This document shows positions 18,041 to 31,262 of a stretch of 64,000 nucleotides of DNA, in pieces. A model generated the notes under the pieces. That model saw only the letters and a program-made list of their open reading frames with translations. It was not told where the DNA came from and searched no databases. The translations under genes and the position numbers were made by a program. Each line of letters starts with the position of its first letter. The stretch's first letter is position 1. This DNA is from Dolomedes plantarius (lineage: Eukaryota > Arthropoda > Arachnida > Araneae > Dolomedidae): contig OU015500.1 in assembly GCA_907164885.2 (NCBI GenBank), positions 53,811,283-53,875,282 of the forward strand, written 5' to 3'.

Positions 18041-19520
18041 TTTTTCAATTGCTGTGTTTTTGACCTCGTATTCTTAAATTTTCAAAAAAAAATCATAAAA
18101 CTTTGAAAATCCAAAAAAGCTGAAAATCTTTGTATTCTTATGTTTTTTTGTATTCTTATGATATCTGCTTTTCTGGGCCTCTTACCATTATAACTATTTT
18201 ATTTTCCGTGGATCATTAGTCTTATATAATTTTTCTTCTAAATTTTCTTAACTTGTAACTCTATATTTTTTCTCTTAAAATTAATTTTTTTGTTTTAATT
18301 TAACTCCATTGTTAAATTTGTTTTCCTATTACCCGCTATTCTTACCTTAATATTTTAATTCACTACTTAAAATTTTAACTACTAAGTTCTCCTATCTTGA
18401 TTTCATATATCTTGCTTACAGGAGATAAAGTCGACACGGCGAAGATACTCCTCTTCTAAAACACAATTTCGCCTGCGTCTATTTATTATTTAAATGCAGC
18501 ACATGTCAGTCGCTGTTGATAATTATGGAACGTTTACGATATTTTCTGTTGTTTTTAAAAATAAATTTAGAAAATAGATTGGAAAAAAGGAATATAAGAA
18601 CTAGAAGATTGATGTGGATATTAGATATAATCGTACGATCTGTGGCTTCATCTCTAAATTGAAAATAATTAATTTATAAATTTTAATGTTACGTTTGATT
18701 ATTGATTATACTTATTAAATTTATTAATTTTACCATAACACTTTAAATAAAGATGTTATTGAAATTTTACTGAAATGAAATTTTATTTCTTATTTTACAT
18801 ACCATATGGTAGTACCAGTCTATTTATAATGTAATTGGAGATGGGTTTTATAAAAACTAAATGTGTCAGATCAAGAAATAAATGAAATCCTCCGGAAAAA
18901 AATAGGCACTTTTCTACTGTTTTCTTGAAAATTATGCGATTGTTAGAGGGGTTCCAGATCCCTTCATCGATCATTTGGCTGCATTTTCATGGATTCACAT
19001 GTTCAAATCCGCCATGTTTGTTTTCTACTAGCTTCCTGCTTCGAAATGCATCATGGGTAATTAGCGAGTTTTATCCTAGTTCGAAGCAGGGTCGAAAATT
19101 CACCCTGCACTTTTCCCTATATTTGTTGTCACTTATGACAATTTTGGAACTTTATACATCACACTTGCAGGCTTGTCTGCTGGCCATTTATTTAAGGGTC
19201 AAGTGCCGACACCAGAATTTAACCCCACGCCTCCAGAGGTAAATTTGAGAATCTGGAGGACTTTGCACTCACGACGAAATTAACGTGCACCAGGTGCCAT
19301 TATTGTACGCGGCGATGAATTTGCAGCGATTGTCATCGAACCAAATATGTTCAGATAACTGTTCTACTGCTCTTGCCAACTGGTCCATCGCGCCTTCAGT
19401 TGCACTATAGTTATAAAATATTTTTATGTAGATAACTCTTCCGCATTTAGCTAAAGCTGTACATTTTATATGACTCACGCGTCTTTAACTCACTGGAATT
19501 CGTTGCAATCAATTTATATA
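18041..19520. other. AT-rich interval, nothing recognised
   Basis: One 105-codon frame (18925-19242, plus) is open but has no recognisable motif and mixed composition; I do not call it a gene. No terminal repeats were found. Confidence 0.5.
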
Positions 19521-19528
19521 TATATATA

Positions 19529-20747
19529 CACTCAAGAGCCAAAACATTATGACCACCTGTCAATAACGGGTTGGCCCACCTTTGGCGCGCAACACAGCTT
19601 CAACCCGCCTTGGCATGGATGCCACAAGTCCTTGGTAGATGGCCGGAGACAGATTGTACCAGAAGTTTAAGCAACGGTCACGCAAATCCGAGATATTGCG
19701 AATTGGTGGTCTTTGAACTCTGAGCTGCCGTCCCATGACATCCCAAATGTGTTCTATCGGATTGCGATCCGGTGAGTTAGGCGGCGAGGACATTAACTGG
19801 AATTCAGCATCATGTTCCTGGAACCACTCCAACACAATTTTAGCCTTCTGACACGGGGCGTTGTCCTGTTGGAACATTCCATTTCCAGCTGGAAAAACAG
19901 AGGCCATGTAAGGGTGCAACTGGTCCGCAATGATGTTCAGATACCCTGTAGCATTCATGGTCTGCTCTACCACAAACACGGGTCCCAGAGACGCCCAAGA
20001 GAACGTCCCCCAAAGCATAATACCGCCACCACCGGCCTGTGTATGACCTACTGTACATTAAGGAAGCAACAGTTCGCCTGGAAGACGGCGTATCCTGACA
20101 CGGCCATCGGCGTAATGAATGACAAACTGTGATTCATCTGACCAGGCAACTCTCTCCCACTGATCCATGGGCCAGTCGCGATGTTCCCGGGCCCAGCGCA
20201 GGCGCAGTTGGCGATGACGCTTGGTCAGCAAAGGCACACGAGTGGGACGTTTGCTGCTTAGCCCCATATCCAACAGTGTCCGCTAAACAGTGTGCTGCGA
20301 TACTATTCTACTTGGCCCTGTATTATATTGGGCTGTCAGCTGAGCCACTGTCTGACTCCGTTTTTGCTTCACCATGCGAGACAGTCTCCGACGACCTTTT
20401 TCTTTGATAGCGTGTGGACGTCCAACACCATGTCGTCTAATGCTGGTTTCACCGTCATTCATCCACTTTGCATAAGTACTAACAACTGTAGGTCGCGAAC
20501 AACCCACGAGTCGTGCAGTTTCGGATATACTTGTTCCGAGCCTTCGAGCCATTACAATCTGCCCTCTATCAAAGTCGTTTAGATCCGCAGCCTTTCCCAT
20601 CACACACAGAAGTAAGTGAAACTATGATTCTTCAGACTCTCCAGCAGCAGTTAAATACCACTTCCACCTGATCACGTGCCTTCCACGTCATCCAGGCGAA
20701 TTCATTGCAAAATGTAGGGGTGGTCATAATGTTTTGGCTCTTGAGTG
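19529..20747 (-). mobile_element. Tc1-like transposon, nearly intact
   Basis: 1,219 bp. The ends are CACTCAAGAGCCAAAAC… at 19529 and its exact inverted copy ending at 20747 (about 29 bp of perfect inverted repeat, CACTCAAGAG…GACCACC), each flanked by TA (19527-19528, 20748-20749). One transposase gene fills the interior. Both flanks are TA microsatellite, so the true duplication is TA within a TA array. Confidence 0.9.
19560..20600 (-). pseudogene. Tc1-like transposase with two nonsense codons
   Basis: A single frame of 346 sense positions from ATG 20600-20598 to TGA 19562-19560, broken only by TAG at 20285-20283 and TAA at 20060-20058. It has an N-terminal helix-turn-helix ([16 protein letters not shown], then [13 protein letters not shown]). 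The catalytic acids are D155 in WSDESQF, D246 in FQQDNAPC and E283 in SPDRNPIEHIW. By my count 36 residues separate the second Asp and the Glu, pointing to a DD36E-type Tc1 relative rather than classical DD34E. It would excise and integrate the element at TA. No frameshift is visible, so inactivation looks recent. Confidence 0.9.
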
Positions 20748-21617
<870 letters not shown>

Positions 21618-21639
21618 ATATATATATATATATATATAA

Positions 21640-23026
21640 TTTGGTATTTAATTTAACTGTAAATCTTGTAATAACTTGCACTGTAGATTAGTATTTTACT
21701 AAAATGCTGGCCTAATGCATTTATGCCCAGTATCTCGTTTATCATCAAGCTTTATTTGCAACAGGATAATTATTCACTGTACAATGTTTGTTAATTTGCA
21801 AGTAAAATTTTAAAGCATAAATTATCACATCTGCAGTATGTTTATTTTGATCTTAAACCACGAATTTACGCAAATTTCTAGTGTTGCAGTTGTCCATTAA
21901 ATCTTGGAGATTCATTCCACTATATATTTTATTGAAGGAAAATAGAGTTTTATTGTGCTATTTTATATTTATCCGATTTGTAAGATCTCCCGAGAAAATG
22001 ACAATCACAGAAAAAAAATTAAGAAAGAAAAAAAAGAAAGCAAAATTATGCTGTTCGGCTAAAGTTAATGTCTGAAAATGAAGGCCGAACTTATTAATAA
22101 TTATGTAAAAAGATTTTGTTTGCTTATTTTACGAAGTTTTTAGTTTTTTCTTGAAGTTCTGTAAAAATTTAAAGGATTTCTATTTTATGATTGATATCGA
22201 AATATCACACTTGAAAACCATATCGTCATATATTTTAAACTACTAAAAATATGCGAAATGTGAGATCAATATAAAAATTGAATTCCTCCAGTTTGTACCA
22301 TTATATATAAATAAAACAAAATATAAATGTTTAAAAAAATTCATAAATTGTCTGAAATGTTATTGGACGGTTCGTTGGTAAAATGAACACAATAATCTTT
22401 AAAAATTGTCATTCTTATAATTGCATTAGAAAAGCCGAGGTATAAAAAATAATTCTTTCATATACTTTGACAAATTGTCTTTTAATTTCCCGAAAATACT
22501 GCTGCTCATAATTAGCACATCTTTATTCTGAGAATCTTTAACTATTTTTGTACATTTCACCAGTAAAAAATATCATTTTTTTATACTCAATAAATAATTT
22601 TAGTCCTTTTTACCGTATCATCAACTAAAAAGTGCTTTTTAAGTGACTTTTTTGAATAAATAAATAAAAAAACAATTGATATTCAAAAAATTATTTGTTG
22701 AAAGCGGAAGGAAAATGTCTGTGCTAAATAAATTATGCATTCACATTCATCTATTAATTATCAAAGAAGTTTGTTTTGGATATTTTGTCATAACATTTAT
22801 CCATTGATCATTTTCATGCGACTAAATTAATGATGTAAAACAGAAAGAAACCTTTTTGATCCATTAGATCAATTTTTTCATGATCCATTACATAAAAAAT
22901 ATGAATATAAACGTTTATATAGTTTAGTGAAAAAAAGGTTGTAATAATTAACCCATCGAGAGACTGGTTATAAATCAGTCTGCTGAATATTCACAACGGC
23001 AGAATTTTAGACTATAAATCACACAT
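21640..23026. other. AT-rich interval, nothing recognised
   Basis: Only short frames, such as a 64-codon lysine-rich one at 21881-22075, without support. No repeats recognised. Confidence 0.55.
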
Positions 23027-23790
23027 GACAAAGGACTGAGCTTTTATATAAACTGTCTAGTCGCATTTAGCATTATTTTTGTGTTTATACTATGTTAAAT
23101 GTTTTTTAAGACATAATTTATTTTCCTAGAAATTTTATCTATATATATAAAAGAGCTCGTCTGTTTGTTTGTCCGCTATAGAATCATAGACTGTTTCACC
23201 CACCGGGACCAAATTCGGCACAGTTAATGTTTTGGACCCGAGAAACTTAAATCAGGAAAAACGAAATTTGGGGCTCGATTAGTTTTTTTTAAATTAATTT
23301 TTTAAGGTTTTTTGTGCCCGATAGAGGTGCGTCTACCTCCTGTGGATTCCTCTCGACCAGCTGCGTTAAGAGGGGTGGTTTGAGGATGACGGAGGGGGGA
23401 GGGTCAAATTACAATGCAGGAAAGAGGGTTGGGAATGACCTTAAAATCAGACGAAGGTCCGCAGGCTCAAAGTTTCTTTCTTTCTTATTGTTTGTATATC
23501 ATTTCAGTAGAAACGTGCTAAGCGCATTCTGTCTGGCCAGATGAACATGAAGTGCGGGAGTGCAGCCCAGTCTTTTTTTGATGGAATGCATGAAATATTT
23601 TATATCAATATATCTACCCGGGCAACGCCGGGCAATAATGCTAGTTATATATATAACACTGATTTCAAACTAGGGATTGAAGAACTGGATTTCGGTTCTC
23701 AAATTTTCTCAGTACCAGGTACTCGGGTATGACCAAGGTTTGAATAATACGCGAACTGCAAAATATTTTCCATAAATATTAAGAAAGAAA
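23027..23790. repeat. Direct duplication, copy 1 (occupied by a Helitron)
   Basis: 23027-23137 plus 23645-23790 together match 23837-24093 with scattered differences. The Helitron at 23138-23644 interrupts this copy. The sequence itself is non-coding. Confidence 0.85.
23138..23644 (+). mobile_element. Non-autonomous Helitron (507 bp)
   Basis: The 5' end is TCTATATATATAAAAGAGCTCGTCTG and the 3' end is CCCGGGCAACGCCGGGCAATAATGCTAG, with a GC-rich hairpin about 10 bp upstream of the terminal CTAG. It is inserted between A (23137) and T (23645). These are textbook Helitron ends with no target duplication. No Rep/helicase coding capacity; the 76-codon frame inside is probably incidental. The paralogous empty site at about 23945-23950 confirms both boundaries. 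Confidence 0.92.
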
Positions 23791-23836
23791 GGACTGAAAT
23801 TTTCTAAAAACTGTCTAAAGACAAAGGACTGACAAA

Positions 23837-24093
23837 GACAAAGGACTGAGATTTTCTATATTTCTGTCTAGTCGCAATTAGCTTTATTTTTGTGTCTATA
23901 CTTTGTTAAATGTTTTTAAGACATAATTTATTTTCCTAGAAATTGTATTATATATATATAACACTCATTTCAAACTAGAGATTGAAGAACTGGATTTCGG
24001 TTCTCAAATTTTCTGAGTACCAGATACTCGGGTATGGCCTTGATTTGAATAATACGCGAACCGCAAAATATTTCCCATAAATATTAAGAAAAA
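23837..24093. repeat. Direct duplication, copy 2 (empty Helitron site)
   Basis: Matches copy 1 with the Helitron removed: …CCTAGAAATTGTA directly joined to TTATATATATATAACACT. It preserves the pre-insertion target. Confidence 0.88.
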
Positions 24094-25321
24094 AACTATT
24101 GATATATACTAGAGAATTTTACTTTATTGCGTAAGTTAAAAATAAATATTAATTTTCAATTTATTTTAATTAAGTTAATTTAAGGAATTGTGTTCTAATA
24201 CCCCAAATTAACCGAATTCCTTGGGAAGATATCGCGTTCTAATTTTGAATTTCGCATTAGATTAGAAATTAGATTGCATAATTTTAAATAATATTAAATT
24301 GAATGAATTTTTGTGGTTTTGAACTGCAATAAGTTAAATTTCTTATTGAAGATTTTATATGAAATAAATCAATCTAACAAAATGACACTCAATGGCATAT
24401 TTTTAACAGAAGAAGAGAATTGACTTCTGAGATGGTTAAGGTGGATCTAGTAGTTAAGATAAAGGGTTCCAAAGACATAGATAGCGATAAACTGTGTACC
24501 GTGGTAAAATTGTTTATCCCCACTGAAATGGTTTTTTTAAACCTAAGATTTACCTCTTACGAATAACCGGTTCTACAACCATTGGAACCAGGATTTCGGA
24601 TCCAATGATCTTGCCCGGAGATGCAGAGAACCGGAGAACCAGATACCCGGTTCTCGGATACCTAGATTTGTAATCCCTACTTAAAACTAAATCACTGAGA
24701 AGTAAAAAAAAAAGTCAAAGGAATATTAATAATGAGCTAGTCATATAAAACTGGTATAATGTCAAATTAAAATACACGGGAATTTAAATGAAAAAACATT
24801 CTTAGTAATCCACTGTATTTCAGCATGTTCAGCCGTGTATCTTCAGACAAATAACAAAATAGTATAATTAGATTAAATTAAATTTTATATTTATTCTTAC
24901 CTAGGTAAATCGTACGATACATGATAGAAATGGTTACAAAAAGAAAAGAAAATTTTATAAGAATAATGCACTATGGGATGCACTACGAATGGCAGTTCAC
25001 TTTAAGGGTGATCTTAATTTATAAACCTTCTTCCTGTCTCCAGAAAACTTGTGAAGATTTGTAACAGAATACACCTAATTAAACGCAAATAATATGATTC
25101 TGCATATAAACAAAGTAGGATAAAAAATTTCCACGACTAATTAATTTAAAATAATAAAACGTGAAAAAACTTTATTAAAACATATATTAAGAACCCTGAT
25201 AATATTATTAATATTTTCCACTCGATAGATTTCTTGTTGCGCATTCCCATAGTCCAAAATCGATTGATTTATAGAAACAAGTAAAATTAAAACGGCGATC
25301 ATTGAAAATGTCAAAATCCAT

Positions 25322-25329
<8 letters not shown>
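24094..25329. other. AT-rich interval, nothing recognised
   Basis: Contains CCGGTTCT/GAACCGG-like repeats near 24570-24650, with no ORF and no terminal repeats identified. Confidence 0.55.
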
Positions 25330-25403
<74 letters not shown>

Positions 25404-25409
25404 ATATAT

Positions 25410-25490
<81 letters not shown>

Positions 25491-25496
25491 ATATAT

Positions 25497-25548
<52 letters not shown>
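25330..25548. repeat. TA microsatellite (left part, split by an LTR element)
   Basis: TA array with two internal variant blocks containing ATAATATATAATATATA. It continues at 29616-29828 on the other side of the LTR retrotransposon. Confidence 0.97.
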
Positions 25549-25552
<4 letters not shown>

Positions 25553-26487
25553 ATAATAATCACATTTGGGAAATTTAGATGCAGTCGGGCACGAGGAGTG
25601 AATCATCTAGTAAATCGCTGCGCACAAATTGGAGAGATGCAGTCGGGCGTAGTGTTGATCCAGGAAAGCACTGAAAACACTGACGAAATTTAGTAGAAAC
25701 AAACATGGAGCCATTGATGAGAAACACACATTTCCGACGATATCCAGGAAATCACTTTTATTCAATCAGAAGGATCGCGAAGGCTGCAGCGGCCACATGA
25801 CTTGTCCGGCGTCTATGCCAGGACGGGACGTAAAAACATACAGGAGCGGACAGCATGTCCGATTGCGACAAGAGTTAGAATCGAAGAGAGAGCGGACAGC
25901 ATGTCCGATTGCGACAAGAGTTAGAATCGAAGAGAGAGCGGACAGCATGTCCGATAGCGACAAGAGTTAGCAACGAAGAGAGGGAAAAGTCTTGCGTTCA
26001 TGCAATATTAAATGGGTGTTTTGCGATATTTTCGCCAGAGGGCCTAAACTACTAAATTTTTAATTGGGCGACCTAGATTCGTGGAGTTCACGTGTCCACT
26101 TAAGCTTCCCGGGGATTGATAAATTTCGCGCTTGCTAGAGCTGAGACCTATGGCCTGGGCATAGGATAAGTGGCCATAAGTTCTTGCAAAGTGGGGTTTT
26201 TTTGACGTTATAGAGACATAAATTCAGAGTGTTTCGAGGGCTCTTCAAGAATTTTGACACTATACGGACATTCGGAATCTCATAAACTTTCGCACACTCA
26301 TATCTGGGGATGTTATTGAGTTCCGATACTTCACATGCCTGCTTAATGATCTGCAGGGCTGCGATAAATTATACTTACTTTACTTTTCGGTCGCAAATTT
26401 TGGAAAAGGGGTCGTGCTTTATTAAAAAGAGAATTTAGAATATGTTTTAAAGTAAAGTAATTTAGGACGTCGCGTTTCCTTGTTACA
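25549..26487 (-). repeat. 3' LTR (939 bp) of non-coding LTR element 1
   Basis: TGTGATAATAATCACA… to …TTCCTTGTTACA on plus. Near-identical to 28723-29615 except that it has three 46-bp tandem units (25845-25982) against two in the other copy. On its inner side at 26488-26500, read on minus, is a purine tract (GGTGGGGGGGGAAA), which marks this as the 3' LTR of a minus-strand element. Confidence 0.92.
25845..25982. repeat. 46-bp tandem repeat, three units, in the left LTR
   Basis: Units at 25845-25890, 25891-25936 and 25937-25982. Each contains CGGACAGCATGTCCG, a small hairpin (6-bp arms, GCA loop), followed by a GACAAGAGTTAG block. The third unit has diverged a little. Confidence 0.93.
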
Positions 26488-28722
26488 TTTCCCCCCCACC
26501 GAAATAAGAAAAGTTCTTGCTGAAAGGAAGACTTTTCCGTTGACATAAAATTTTACCAAATTTTAAGTACACGGTATGCATCAAAGGTAAACACACATTA
26601 TATCATTTACAGAATAAGAATCTCCATGTTCGAATTCAATTTCAATATTTCATACTAATTGCAATAATTTAATTTCAATATTCAATATTCACTATCCAAA
26701 ACAATATTTTATCCACAAAAATAATAACCTCTAAAATAATAAGTCAAATAAATGTACTAAATTCTTTCTCAATATTTATCATATTTAATTTCTTATATAA
26801 ACACTTTAACTTTCATAACTAACACGATATTTTTATTTAATCTTACTACTAGCATTTTGGTATGAATCCTCCTGTTATATAACCTCTTACCTCTTAAACA
26901 TACCTCTCTTTTTATCATATATGAAGCATTACTTTTCTATTTATTTCTCTTTTATCATTTTGAGAATTTTCTGGAATGGGCACTTCCTCTATAGCAGACG
27001 GATGTTAGTATTCAACCGTGGCATAGGGACGCTTAATAGATTAGAAAGAACTCCGTTTCTAGTTAATAGATAAACTGTTCTTTGAAATTTCTACTGTACC
27101 AGAAAATCTCCTGAAAAACATATTACTCTCCTACCTTTATTTAACCTTCAACTACATAATATACCCACGAGGATTCGAAACCACATACCTTTTTCAATTT
27201 ACCATGTAAAAAAGTACAATGTTTAGGTAACTTGTGAAGAATACTAAGTTAGCAATGTTTGTACTGTAATACTTCAGTAACATAAAACAATTTTTTAAAC
27301 ACTTATAATTTCTTAAAATAGATTATAAACCGTTTACATAAGTTGATAAATATTTTTGTGGATAAATTTAAAATTTAACTATTCATTATTTTAATTAATT
27401 TTTATTCATCTCTATCGGCATCCATATCTTACCCGAAATTTAGAAACCGAAACCTACCTTTTTACATCATGGGAAAGGAGAGCGAAAAACAAAAAATCTA
27501 ATGATCAAAACATCAAAATAAAAGCTTTAGCTTTTCCGCGTTAAGAGTACATCCAAACGATGAGGACTAAATTTATTGCTCTCCTTTCGGGGAGGGAGTA
27601 GTTACCTTTGATCCCTCATATGTTGATAGCACAGCTCGGTACGGTAAATCTGAGAGGTGACCTACTTTTTCATTCCTCTCTTTCACATAGAGGGTTTTTA
27701 AGCTATACGCGAAGAAAATACTTTTTACTGATTTGTAAAAAGATAAAACTGATATGGAATTTATTAAGCAAAACATGATTAACTAAGATTAAAAATTTAT
27801 CAAATTGTCATTTGATTAACAAGATTATTAAGAATACAATACTTAAACATTAAATGCAATTTTACCTAAAATTTTTATGCACTTCCAAAATAAATTTAAT
27901 TTATACTTTAACAACATTAAGTTTCACCACTTAATCATGAAGAACACATATGAAAAAATAATTTGATATACAATTTGTCTTACCTTTAATTTCTGTTCAT
28001 TTATTTATTTATTTATTTATTTATTATTACCATTATTTTTTTCCTCGTCGGCGCAACTTAATTTTAATTTACTCTCTTAAAAGATGATTACAAATTTTTT
28101 AACAAGGCAAAAGTTCTTGGGAATGAACTGTTGCTGGCGGAAGTTGCTGGCATATTTCTTCTTAATGCAGCACAACACAGGCCAATGTACAACACAAGCC
28201 GTACATATGAACTCATTTATTTAAAAACGTGGCATAATTTTCACAATTTGGAGACTTAATTCAAAAACACACTGTGGCGTTGTGGGCAGCTGAAGAAAGC
28301 GGAATAATTTTATGCTGTACCATTCACCTCACTGAAGATAGGAGAAGCGTGAAAACACCGAATTGAGCACACAGATTGATAAAAGGGTGGATCCGTTGAA
28401 ATGAAGAAGTAGACATCGCATAACTTTCTTGTACGTAAAAATATCATTTCAAGATTCGAAAAAAGCCTTGGAAATTCTTGTATGGAATTAAGCACTCAAA
28501 AGCCAGCGGGGTTAACACAAATGACAGCACGAAGAAACTGCACAAATTTCTCAGGACCGGAGCACATGACGTAAAGACACTTGAAAATTTTCATTTTATG
28601 GAAGATATCCGCTGAAGTTAATACGTTGCATACGAAAAAATTTCATCCTAACACAAGTAGAATAAATCACTCGAAAATCGTAGGGCACCCCAACAAGAAT
28701 AAAATCCTACCGGCTTTATAAA
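26488..28722. other. Non-coding interior of LTR element 1
   Basis: AT-rich with an ATTT tetranucleotide run near 28000-28022. No gag, protease, RT, RNase H or integrase motif in six frames; the longest frames are about 60-67 codons. A TGGGGTGCCC read on minus near 28690 might be a displaced primer-binding site, but it lies about 30 bp from the LTR, so this is weak. Confidence 0.75.
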
Positions 28723-29611
28723 TGTGATAATAATCACATTTGGGAAATTTAGATGCAGTCGGGCACGAGGAGTGAATCATCTAGTAAATCGCTGCGCACA
28801 AATTGGAGAGATGCAGTCGGGCGTAGTGTTGATCCAGGAAAGCACTGAAAACACTGACGAAATTTAGTAGAAACAGACATGGAGCCATTGATGAGAAACA
28901 CACATTTCCGACGATATCCAGGAAATCACTTTTATTCAATCAGAAGGATCGCGAAGGCTGCAGCAGCCACATGACTTGTCCGGCGTCTATGCCAGGACGG
29001 GACGTAAAAACATACAGGAGCGGACAGCATGTCCGATTGCGACAAGAGTTAGAATCGAAGAGAGAGCGGACAGCATGTCCGACAGCGACAAGAGTTAGCA
29101 ACGAAGAGAGGGAAAAGTCTTGCGTTCATGCAATATTAAATGGGTGTTTTGCGATATTTTCGCCAGAGGGCCTTAACTACTAAATTTTTAATTGGGCGAC
29201 CTAGATTCGTGGAGTTCACGTGTCCACTTAAGATTCCCGGGGATTGATAAATTCCGCGCTTGCTAGAGCTGAGACCTATGGCCTGGGCATAGGATAAGTG
29301 GCCATAGGTTCTTGCAAAGTGGGGTTTTTTTGACGTTATAGAGACATAAATTCAGAGTGTTTCGAGGGCTCTTCAAGAATTTTGACACTATACGGACATT
29401 TGGAATCTCATAAACTTTCGCACACTCATATCTGGGGATGTTATTGAGTTCCGATACTTCACATGCCTGCTTAATGATCTGCAGGGCTGCGATAAATTAT
29501 ACTTACTTTACTTTTACGTCGCAAATTTTGGAAAAGGGGTCGTGCTTTATTAAAAAGAGAATTTAGAATATGTTTTAAAGTAAAGTAATTTAGGACGTCG
29601 CGTTTCCTTGT

Positions 29612-29615
<4 letters not shown>
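28723..29615 (-). repeat. 5' LTR (893 bp) of LTR element 1
   Basis: Direct repeat of 25549-26487 with one fewer 46-bp unit (46-bp length difference). It ends TTCCTTGTTACA at 29615, directly against the TA array. Confidence 0.92.
29019..29110. repeat. 46-bp tandem repeat, two units, in the right LTR
   Basis: Units 29019-29064 and 29065-29110, same sequence as in the left LTR, including the CGGACA…TGTCCG hairpin. Confidence 0.92.
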
Positions 29616-29837
<222 letters not shown>

Positions 29838-29850
29838 TATGTGTGTGTAT

Positions 29851-30580
29851 GTAATCTAACATAATTTTTATTCTATGATACCTCAGGAAGTATTTATGAT
29901 GCCTCGAAAAAAACACCTCGTTTAAGAAAACGATATAACTTAGGCGATGAGCTTCGAAACTGTCGCTATCTGCTATAAGCGATTCTTCGTAAATTGCAAA
30001 AAAACTTTTGCAGGTAACCACATATTTAAGCAGTAAATTTCTTAAGGAATCAAATGTTTTTAATACACAATTCTGTTACACCTACATACAACACCTGCCT
30101 CAGCATTCACCTCAAACTATTTTTTAATTGTTTTTAACTTTTGTATAAGGACTGTTTTGAAACTCATAGTCTGCAATTTTTTCCTATTGTAAGTTTTTGC
30201 ATATTACAAAATTAACATTAAACATTTTTTCCAACGTTTTATTTTTAGTCATTTTTTAATCTCACTTTGCTTGTATCCATCGTTTAAATACAAATTAAGC
30301 AAATTTTTAGCTATCGTATTCCGTTATGCTTTTTTCTAACAATCCCCCGAGTTAAAAATCTTCCGTACTTCTCAGTGCAGTGCCATATACAAATGTTCAG
30401 ACTCCACGTCCGTTATAACAGAAATTGATTATTTGAAATCGTTAGCTAACTGCGGCGATTCCAAACCATCTGTTATTGATAAAGCTTCGAAATATATTCG
30501 TGCGCACTCTACGCACAGTCTTCCCTCACACATCAGAAATTTAAATTATGATAAGTTAGTTGTTCTCCAATTTTATCTAC
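29851..30580. other. Interval with no recognised feature
   Basis: AT-rich to about 30330. From 30433 an 87-codon plus frame begins (to 30696), overlapping the start of the duplicated repeat; it has no motif I recognise and is probably not a gene. Confidence 0.5.
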
Positions 30581-31262
30581 CGTTGTGTTTCGAGCCGCGC
30601 GAAATATTGGTTCGGTATTTTAAGGTTTCATTTAAAGCAGTAAATATGTTTCGGCTCCTTTCAATTAAATCTCCCGTATCGTGGTTCCGTAATTAGTGCG
30701 CGCTTATAGCGTGCTTCGTAGTGACAGTATAATTTGTCTTATATAAGTCAAATATAGTCTGAAAATACCTGAAAGAACGTGAAAGGCATAATTCAATTCA
30801 AGAAATATTAAAATTCAATATAGCTGGAAAGCGAGAGATTGCGTTGCTTGAGTGAATTATAATTTGGAAGTTTTAGTCTCTGAATCATATATGGATAAGG
30901 TTATTTTTGTGTTAAATTTAGGGCTTCTAGATATGAGGCGGTGAAAGGCAAAGTGGTGTAAGTCACATTTTCAACTTTTTTTATTTTAGGGCAAAAATGT
31001 AATCTCCATGTTCAATTTATAGTGAAACAACAAATGATTATTATTTGCAATAATAATTATTAAGAATTATAATTTGTTCAATTTATAGTGGAATTTTTTG
31101 TAGTTTTATCAGTAAAACGCTTTGGACTTACACCACTTGACTTACTGACTTTCCACTTTGCCTTTCACCGCCTTATATATGAGCTGACGTAACTAGCGTT
31201 TTGTTATTCAGTGTTACCAAATAAAATGGTCGTTGTATTTCTGCAGATTACAGATTTCTTTT
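30581..31262. repeat. Tandem segment R, copy 1
   Basis: 30581-30936 and 31173-31262 match 41194 to about 41760 (CGAGC…CGCGAAATATTGG, GGTCTGAAAATAC-like and GAAGCGAGAGATT-like blocks). A 236-bp MITE at 30937-31172 splits this copy. Non-coding and moderately diverged between copies. Confidence 0.75.
30937..31172. mobile_element. 236-bp MITE with terminal inverted repeats
   Basis: Left GGCGGTGAAAGGCAAAGTGG and right CCACTTTGCCTTTCACCGCC are perfect 20-bp inverted repeats, each followed inward by GTGTAAGT-type sequence. The flanks suggest a short ATAT(G) duplication that cannot be fixed exactly. It is absent from the paralogous position at about 41540, which confirms an insertion. Confidence 0.85.

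Larger units (their letters stand above)
25549..29615 (-). mobile_element. LTR retrotransposon 1 with non-coding interior (LARD-like)
   Basis: Two LTRs of 939 and 893 bp enclose a 2.2-kb interior (26488-28722) without any gag or pol motif. It is inserted in a TA microsatellite, so the flanking duplication (TATA(T)) cannot be delimited. The polypurine tract at the left inner edge sets minus orientation. The LTRs are highly similar, implying a fairly young insertion. Mobilisation must rely on a related autonomous element. Confidence 0.88.

Noticed and set aside
18925..19242. 105-codon ORF as a host gene
   Set aside because: No recognisable domain, no neighbouring exon or splice pattern.
25845..25982. 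Regular 46-bp repeats considered as a CRISPR-like array
   Set aside because: Tandem units without spacers in a eukaryotic LTR; no cas genes.
28971..29183. 70-codon arginine-rich ORF
   Set aside because: Lies across the 46-bp tandem repeats of an LTR; composition follows the repeat.
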